DNA of 64,000 nucleotides from Septoria linicola (lineage: Eukaryota > Ascomycota > Dothideomycetes > Mycosphaerellales > Mycosphaerellaceae): positions 496,001 to 560,000 of the forward strand of contig CP099427.1 in assembly GCA_024114885.1 (NCBI GenBank), read 5' to 3'. Position numbers and translations under genes: made by a program. Under the pieces are notes generated by a model that saw only the letters and a list, made by a program, of their open reading frames with translations, ran no database searches and was not told the origin of the DNA. Shown here piece by piece: positions 58,501 to 64,000 of this stretch. Each line of letters starts with the position of its first letter. The stretch's first letter is position 1.

Positions 58501-60788
58501 TTATTTCTTTCTTAAGAAGTTATTAATAATCTTAAGCTACTATATAAAACCTTTTACTAATAATAGTAATAGTCTATAGATATCTACTAATATAAGGGCT
58601 AGTCTTTTAGGTCTTCTTTTAATAGACTTACCTAGGTATTTCTTTATCTTACTTATTATATAGATCCTATACTTATACTCTTTCTAGTTAAGGATTAGAA
58701 TTCTTTCCTTTAGGTTAGTAACTTTATAAAGGTTTAAGAGTAACCCTCTTCTAAAGTATATAAATCTTCTATACTATAGCTCCTACTATTTTAGATCCTT
58801 CTCTAATAGGGTAGTATAGGTATTATTAACCTCTATAGGATTATATAGTAAGTAATATAACTTTTCTTATAGAAGAGGTAATATCTTACTAATAAATAGA
58901 ATACCTCTAACTAGCTTAGTCTTTATAACTATTTAGCTATCTAGGGAGGTAAGAGTAAAATTAAGCTTCTAGACTCTAAATTACTTACTAAACTAATCCT
59001 ATAATATAAGATTTACTCTAAGATTAGGAATAAATAGTACTCTATTAAGTAGAACTTCTCCTCCTAAGATTCTCTTTATCTATACTAGTCTAGAGTAGGT
59101 TATATAGAGGTATCCTCCTCCTACCTTAATCTATACTTTCTTCCTTAGTAGCTTTACTAATTTAAAGAAAGATAGTTAGTTAGTTATATAAGATAAGGTA
59201 TAGGAATCTAAGAGCTATTCTTAGGATAATAACTTGCCTTTAGCCTTAATTATAGAATAGGCTAACTTATCTTAGTTATTATCTTCTAATAGGGAATTAT
59301 TATTACTTCTAGAACTAGAGTAAGTTCTAGAGTTAGAACTAGGACTAGACTCCTAGGCTAAAAATCCTTTCTTTAGAAGCTTTCTAGACTTTTCTATCTT
59401 CTAAAGCTACTTACCTATTTTCTAGATAACCTTCTTTAGCTTATTATATAATAATAACTTATAGACAGCTTTCTTAATATATCTAGTATTCCTTAGTAAA
59501 GAGGATCTTCTAACTCTCTCTCTAAGGAATAATCCCTAAAGGTCCTTCTAGTTCTTAGTACTATTTCTTTACTAGGATAGTTTCTTAGTAGTAGAGAGGT
59601 TAGGATAATCTTTTAACTAGTACTTCTCTTTCTTATAGAGCTAGTATATTAGTAGGGACTTTCCTTAGTAGAGCTACTTAGAATAGAATATAGCTAAACC
59701 TATATCTATCTTATCTAGATTATCTCTTACCTCTTAGAACTTAAGTAGAAGGAGAATAGTATCTATATCTAAGGATAGTTAGGTTATAATAGTATCCTTA
59801 GCTACTTAGTATAATATAGGTAGGGACTATAGGAGATATTTTAGCCTTTTCTCTTAGCTCTAGTAGTAAGCTTCTTAAGGATTAATCTTAGTAATTCTCT
59901 TACTTAGGCTTCTAAGGTATCTCTATACTTCCCTAATTGTCTTATTAGGTAATATTCTAAATATAATAAACTACTTAATTAGACCTATAGTATAGGACTT
60001 TAGGACTCTATTATACTTGTTCTAGAGAATTACCTATATCTTAGCTACTAGTATAGTAATATACTATATCTCTAGCTCTATCTTATTATCTTTACTAATA
60101 CTATATCTAATACTAAACCTATATATTATATTGTCTTTTAAGAAGTGTTAATTCTAAGTAATATATATCTAGAGACTAGTGTCCTACTAAACTATATATA
60201 GGTTCTCTCTAACAATTAGTTAGCTAATTACCTAGAACTAGTCCTTCCCTTCTAGCTTATCTATCTATAGCTTGAACTATCTCTTCTAGTTAGTTCTATC
60301 TAGGATTAGAATCCTTTAGCTCTTCTTATCCTCTTAGTCTATTATAGAAATAGGTAAATAGAATAAATAATTAGTAGAATACTTTAGACTAGCTAAGGAT
60401 TCTAGAGAAGAGTAATTTCTTATAGTAGGGAGACTAGCTCTAAGAGATAGAGATTCCTCGTATTTAGGAAATTACTAAGACTTAGATCTTTCTCTCTTAG
60501 TAGAGTTTCTATTACTAGGTAGTAGGAAGGCTAAGTAGCCTCTTCTAACTCTAGTAATACTAGGTGTAATAGTAGAGAACTAGGTAGGTATTAATAAAGT
60601 AGAAATATACTACTATCTTATAGAGATCTTTACTAACTTATATACTACTAGGTATAAACTAGCTTCGTTAGTAATATAGTTAGAGAAACTTCTAGGCTCT
60701 AAATGTTTTCTATAAACTATAAGAGATATAAGTAACCTATACTAATATAGGTTACTCCTATTTAGTATATAAACCTAGGCTTATAACC

Positions 60789-61065
60789 TATTAAAAGTAG
60801 AGGGCGTGTTATATACTATATAATGTTAAGAAGAGTATAGTATAGTAAAGAAGAATAGGAGATTAATCTTAAACTAACTTATATATATAGTATAGTAGTA
60901 ATATACTAGGAACTAAATACAAAGTTAATTAAGTTAGTTATCTAAGAAGAGAAGAAAGAGAAGTAAGATATACCTCTTACTAAGCCTTAGGTAGATACCT
61001 TAGGTATCTAGAACTATACTTAGAAGTCTATATCTAGACTAACTATCTAGGATATATTCTTAATA
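60789..61065 (-). repeat. 5' LTR of the outer Copia element
   Basis: 277 bp, matching 48465-48741 in the same orientation. The target duplication GGAGT follows at 61066-61070. A conserved GGTTATAAGCC (complement of the bases just left of 60789) is the likely primer-binding site. Confidence 0.93.
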
Positions 61066-61266
61066 GGAGTCTATATAGATATACTATTAAATACGATTAA
61101 CTATATTAGAGAGGTTACTAAGAGTATTACGAAGCTTATCTATCTATATATTATAGGTTCTACGCGTACGCTACCTAGTACGTTAATAGTCGGCTTCTAG
61201 ATTAACTATAAAGATATACCTACTCTAAAGGTCTATAAATATATTACTATTTAGTAGCTTAGCAGA

Positions 61267-61305
61267 TTTCGGTTATAAAGCGCGAAGCTCTATTTATAAT
61301 AGAAA
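61267..61305. repeat. 39-bp palindrome, copy 7
   Basis: Opens TTTCGGTTATAAAG and closes ATTTATAATAGAAA. It is the least mutated left arm in the set, still keeping CGG. Confidence 0.85.
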
Positions 61306-62730
61306 TATACTAAGCCTCTTTATCTACGAGATTACTATATACCTTAGAGATAGTATCTTAATTATACTACGCGAAGCTATAGATATAGGTACTACTATAG
61401 CCTTAAAACTTATAACGAAACTAGAAGTCTTTAATACCGAACTTAGATACTAGTATAGTATAGAAGAAAGAAGTAAATCGCTCGTAGAAATACTATATAG
61501 CGATATATAAGTAGCTATATAGGTTCTTATAGTTAATCTAGTAGCGCTACTTATTAGTACTATATCGCTACTACTAGTAGTTTAGTATATATCGCTAAAG
61601 GCTATCCTATTATATATCTATAGCGCTAAATATAAAGAATAATATAGGCTTACTAAGAGCGTAGACTATACTAAGAAGCTTATAGTAGTAGCGATACTAG
61701 TATAGTTAGACTCCTTTTATATTAGACGTATACCTAATAACGCGATTAATTAGAGCCTAGGCCTATAGCGAATCGTCTTATAATACTTATCTAAGTTCGT
61801 TAATACTAAGAGTAGTAGACCTACTATTATTATTATAGTTAAGTACCTATCGTACCTAGCTACTACTTAAATTACGTATCTATAGATTAAATATAGTATA
61901 GTAGAAACGCTTATAGCGAGCGAATCTACTATCGTAATATCGTATTAGATACTAGACCTATACGAGAAACTTAACGCTATTACGCCTTAGAAGGTTATAG
62001 TCGGCGAGACTATAAGAGAATAGAGTAGAGAACGTAAGAGAGAAGATCTTCTAGTACTAGCCTTACTATAAATAGTAGAGTATATCGAGCCGTAGCTAAT
62101 CGATTATAGAAACGAATATATTAGGATTAGGATTAAGTACTAGAGTTCAAGGTTAGTATTTTATTTATAAAGTAGACTCTCTACTTTATAATAGAAAAAA
62201 GTATCTTATTAAAAGTCTATAGCTTCTATACGCTTAGGACGCGTATTAGGTACTACGCTTATATCGATATTACTCTTATTACTCGCTTCCTCTTCTTATT
62301 ACTTATTTAGAGCGACTACGGCGCTAGTATCTTAGTATAGTATCGTCTAGATATCTTCGAGAACTAAATCGTTCTATAGAAGCTAGGTAAGGAGCGCTTT
62401 ATCGATAGTAATATCCTAAAAGCCTAAGTAGTTAATTATAAGATAGTTTAGCTAAGTCTATATAGTATTAGCTAATTTCCTTTATAGTATAGAGATAACG
62501 CTTTATAATAGAAATACCTAGATAATATATCTATATACTATAAACTACTAGTAGAATTATACTATTATATATTTATAGTAAGGATCGACTACTTCCTATA
62601 CTAGCTAGATAAGGACTATATCGTACTACGCTAGTAACTATAGTAGACGTTTTACGACGTCGAGGACTCGCTAGAGAAAGATTATAATATATCCTTTATA
62701 GCGCTACTAGAAAGATTAGTCCTAAAGCGA

Positions 62731-62769
62731 TTTCTATTATAAAGAGTAGACTCTACTATATAATAGAAA
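62731..62769. repeat. 39-bp palindrome, copy 10
   Basis: Opens TTTCTATTATAAAGAGTAG and closes TATATAATAGAAA: two 19-bp arms around one central base, about 15 of 19 pairs complementary. Confidence 0.88.
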
Positions 62770-63364
62770 TAGGGAAGGGAGACTTACCTAAGTACTCTTT
62801 ATATAAACTATATATATACTAATATATACTAGAGTAATAAGTATCTACTCTATCTCTATAAGTAGTAGTAAATCTACTATATAACCTAGGTCTATATTAT
62901 TCTAATAAGACATAGCGTAGAGTATATCTATAGATAGAGTAACGATAAACTTATCGTATAAGAGGTAGCGCTAGTAGACGCTCTTAGAGTCTAACTTAAT
63001 ATCGAACTATAGCTCTTTATAACGCTAGTAATATTATATCTATAAGCGGTCTAATTTATATATCTACTATTAAACTCGCTACTAATCCTTCTCGCTTATA
63101 GCGAGTTATAAGAGGTCGCTACCCTTAGAGTAAGTCTCTTATAGTATATACGTATCGTCGAAGAGATTACGTCTTAAGGATATAGGCTACTAATCTTCTT
63201 CTATTATATCTTCTTTATCTTTAACTATAGAGTTACGATTATAGATAGGATAGATAGGTACTAGAACGATTAGGACTAGATTAGTATCTTACTAGTAGGT
63301 AATATTAGCGTATCTCTACGTACGAGTAGCTATAGTATCCTATAAACTCGTAAGTAGGCTATAA

Positions 63365-63403
63365 TTTCTATTATAAAGTATAAACTACTATTTATAACCG
63401 AAA
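63365..63403. repeat. 39-bp palindrome, copy 11
   Basis: Opens TTTCTATTATAAAG and closes TTTATAACCGAAA, so here the right arm keeps the CCG form. Confidence 0.82.
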
Positions 63404-63707
63404 AGGTATATCTTTTAAAGTTTATTATAATAGGTAGCGTTTCTTAGCGTAGAGATATAGAAGGTTTCTTCGATATTATTACTACTTAAATCGATTAATA
63501 TTTCCTAACTATATATACTATAGCTCTACTTCGCTTTCTTCTTATATAGTCTATCTAGTTTATAGTACCTATTATAATACTATAAGATATACTTACTTTT
63601 CCTAAACGCGTATATAGGCTTAGTAGTACTATATTTACTATAAGTTTAAAAAGTATCTTCTATCTCTTATATAGGCTAGATCTATAGATAAGAGAATAGA
63701 TATTCGT

Positions 63708-63797
63708 TATAAAGTAGTAGAGCGTTATCTATTATAAAGAGAGATATATACGTATAAAGTAGTAGAGCGTTATCTATTATAAAGAGAAGTATATATA
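63708..63797. repeat. Two tandem copies of a 45-bp unit
   Basis: TATAAAGTAGTAGAGCGTTA... begins at 63708 and again at 63753. Each unit carries TCTATTATAAAGAG, the same core as the palindrome arms, so it is probably built from palindrome halves at the edge of the island. Confidence 0.8.
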
Positions 63798-63840
63798 GTA
63801 AGCGTTTATATTATAAAAGGAGGTAGCTACTAAGAGAGGT

Positions 63841-64000
63841 CTATTCACGTGATACTATTCACGTGATAACGCATTTTCGTTGCATACTCACAGCCAATCA
63901 TTTTTGGACCCTGTTTTTTTTCGAAGAGTAAGATAGACCTCGTAAACTCGGTCAATTACCAGGGTGGCATGTGAAGGGAAAAGACTTATGCCGAGGTTTC
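63841..64000. other. Right edge of the RIP island, normal composition returns
   Basis: CA and TG steps reappear abruptly. CACGTGATA occurs at 63846-63854 and 63860-63868, and GACCTCGTAAACTCGG at 63936-63951, echoing the left edge. No gene can be called in the remaining bases. Confidence 0.5.

Larger units (their letters stand above)
48465..61065 (-). mobile_element. Outer Ty1/Copia retrotransposon, split by a nested copy of its own family
   Basis: LTRs at 48465-48741 (3' LTR) and 60789-61065 (5' LTR) run on the minus strand, with termini TATTAA...TTAATA (RIP forms of TGTTAA...TTAACA). The 5-bp target duplication GGAGT flanks both outer ends (48460-48464 and 61066-61070). The body is 48742-49266 plus 55571-60788, and joining these after removing the insert and one ATAGT gives a continuous match to the complement of the inner element. 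The complement of 56706-56735 reads ILIYINNIPI, the Copia YVDD box with both Asp lost. A purine-rich AAGTAGGAG tract abuts the 3' LTR. RIP is heavier than in the inner copy, consistent with greater age. Confidence 0.93.
36321..63840. repeat. 27.5-kb RIP-mutated repeat island
   Basis: From about 36,321 to 63,840 CA and TG dinucleotides are almost absent and TA dominates, whereas CG persists (for example long CGA runs). This is what repeat-induced point mutation leaves when it acts on CpA. All reading frames break at TAG and TAA codons, which fits former CAG, CAA and TGG. The island holds one Gypsy element, two copies of one Copia family (one nested in the other) and older unidentified sequence around them. 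The youngest Copia copy keeps more CA and TG than the rest. In related fungi such blocks are methylated, silent heterochromatin. Expression of anything inside is unlikely. Confidence 0.92.
61066..63840. repeat. RIP-decayed host element, right part, with five 39-bp palindromes
   Basis: Continues 48464 after removal of the outer Copia. The plus-strand frame across the rejoined site reads SLLISLIIGVYIDILLNTI and stays protein-like to the palindrome at 61267; the same register then reads KPLYLRDYYIP with only TAG/TAA breaks. Palindromes lie at 61267-61305, 62159-62197, 62476-62514, 62731-62769 and 63365-63403. A 45-bp tandem pair follows at 63708-63797. The family is not recognised. Confidence 0.55.

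Noticed and set aside
38184..63840. Secondary-metabolite, mating-type or effector cluster hidden in the AT-rich block
   Set aside because: No intact reading frame of useful length exists there; the recognisable coding traces are retrotransposon domains or unidentified decayed frames.
63841..64000. Telomere or subtelomere at the right end
   Set aside because: No TTAGGG-type repeats; normal composition returns after the island.

Overview
The window is nuclear DNA of a filamentous ascomycete (Pezizomycotina; Dothideomycetes is my best guess). Genes carry few, short spliceosomal introns (47-120 nt) with GTGAGT/GTAAGC-like donors and CTRAY branch sites. The proteins are typical fungal ones: an eisosome protein, a DUF6604-type protein and a GPI-type fasciclin. 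One half of the window is saturated with CpA-to-TpA changes, the mark of repeat-induced point mutation (RIP). No organism-specific marker was available, so the class is an inference.

Bases 1-36,250 are an ordinary gene-dense euchromatic block. In order: a ~1,600-codon fungal protein whose frame is broken by one in-frame TGA (minus); a two-domain fasciclin GPI protein (plus); a degenerate Nudix-like protein (minus); a gene-poor stretch with one doubtful gene; a Y_phosphatase3-family phosphatase (minus); eisosome protein Eis1 (plus, 3 exons); meiotic MutS homolog Msh4 (minus, 2 exons); ribosome-assembly factor Rsa4/Notchless (minus, 3 exons); a small Ser-rich protein (minus); a DUF6604-type protein (minus); the G-patch ribosome/snoRNA factor Pxr1 (minus, 2 exons); an unidentified 532-aa protein (plus); ribosomal protein eL36 (minus, 3 exons); mitochondrial inner-membrane protein Mdm31 (plus); and a HAD-type phosphatase (minus). 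Pxr1/532-aa protein and eL36/Mdm31 are divergent pairs with short shared promoters. Three of the genes (Rsa4, Pxr1, eL36) serve ribosome biogenesis, but I see no pathway cluster.

Bases ~36,320-63,840 are a 27.5-kb RIP island. CA and TG dinucleotides are almost gone, while CG is kept. I resolve its architecture to the base. A Ty3/Gypsy chromovirus-like element lies at 38,184-44,903 (minus; 172-bp LTRs; target duplication GTAGC). A Ty1/Copia element lies at 48,465-61,065 (minus; ~277-bp LTRs; target duplication GGAGT). It is split by a younger copy of the same Copia family in the opposite orientation at 49,267-55,565 (plus; 278-bp LTRs; target duplication ATAGT). All are dead. The sequence around them (36.3-38.2, 44.9-48.5 and 61.1-63.8 kb) is an older, unidentified, heavily mutated host element with decayed plus-strand coding stretches.

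The most unusual signals are: (1) at least eleven copies of an exactly 39-bp palindrome, confined to the old host sequence and in two places sitting in register with decayed reading frames; (2) a decayed open frame antisense to the Gypsy polyprotein, between the chromodomain and the 3' LTR; (3) a 15/16-bp direct repeat, with CACGTGATA, at the two edges of the island; and (4) the single TGA in the first gene.
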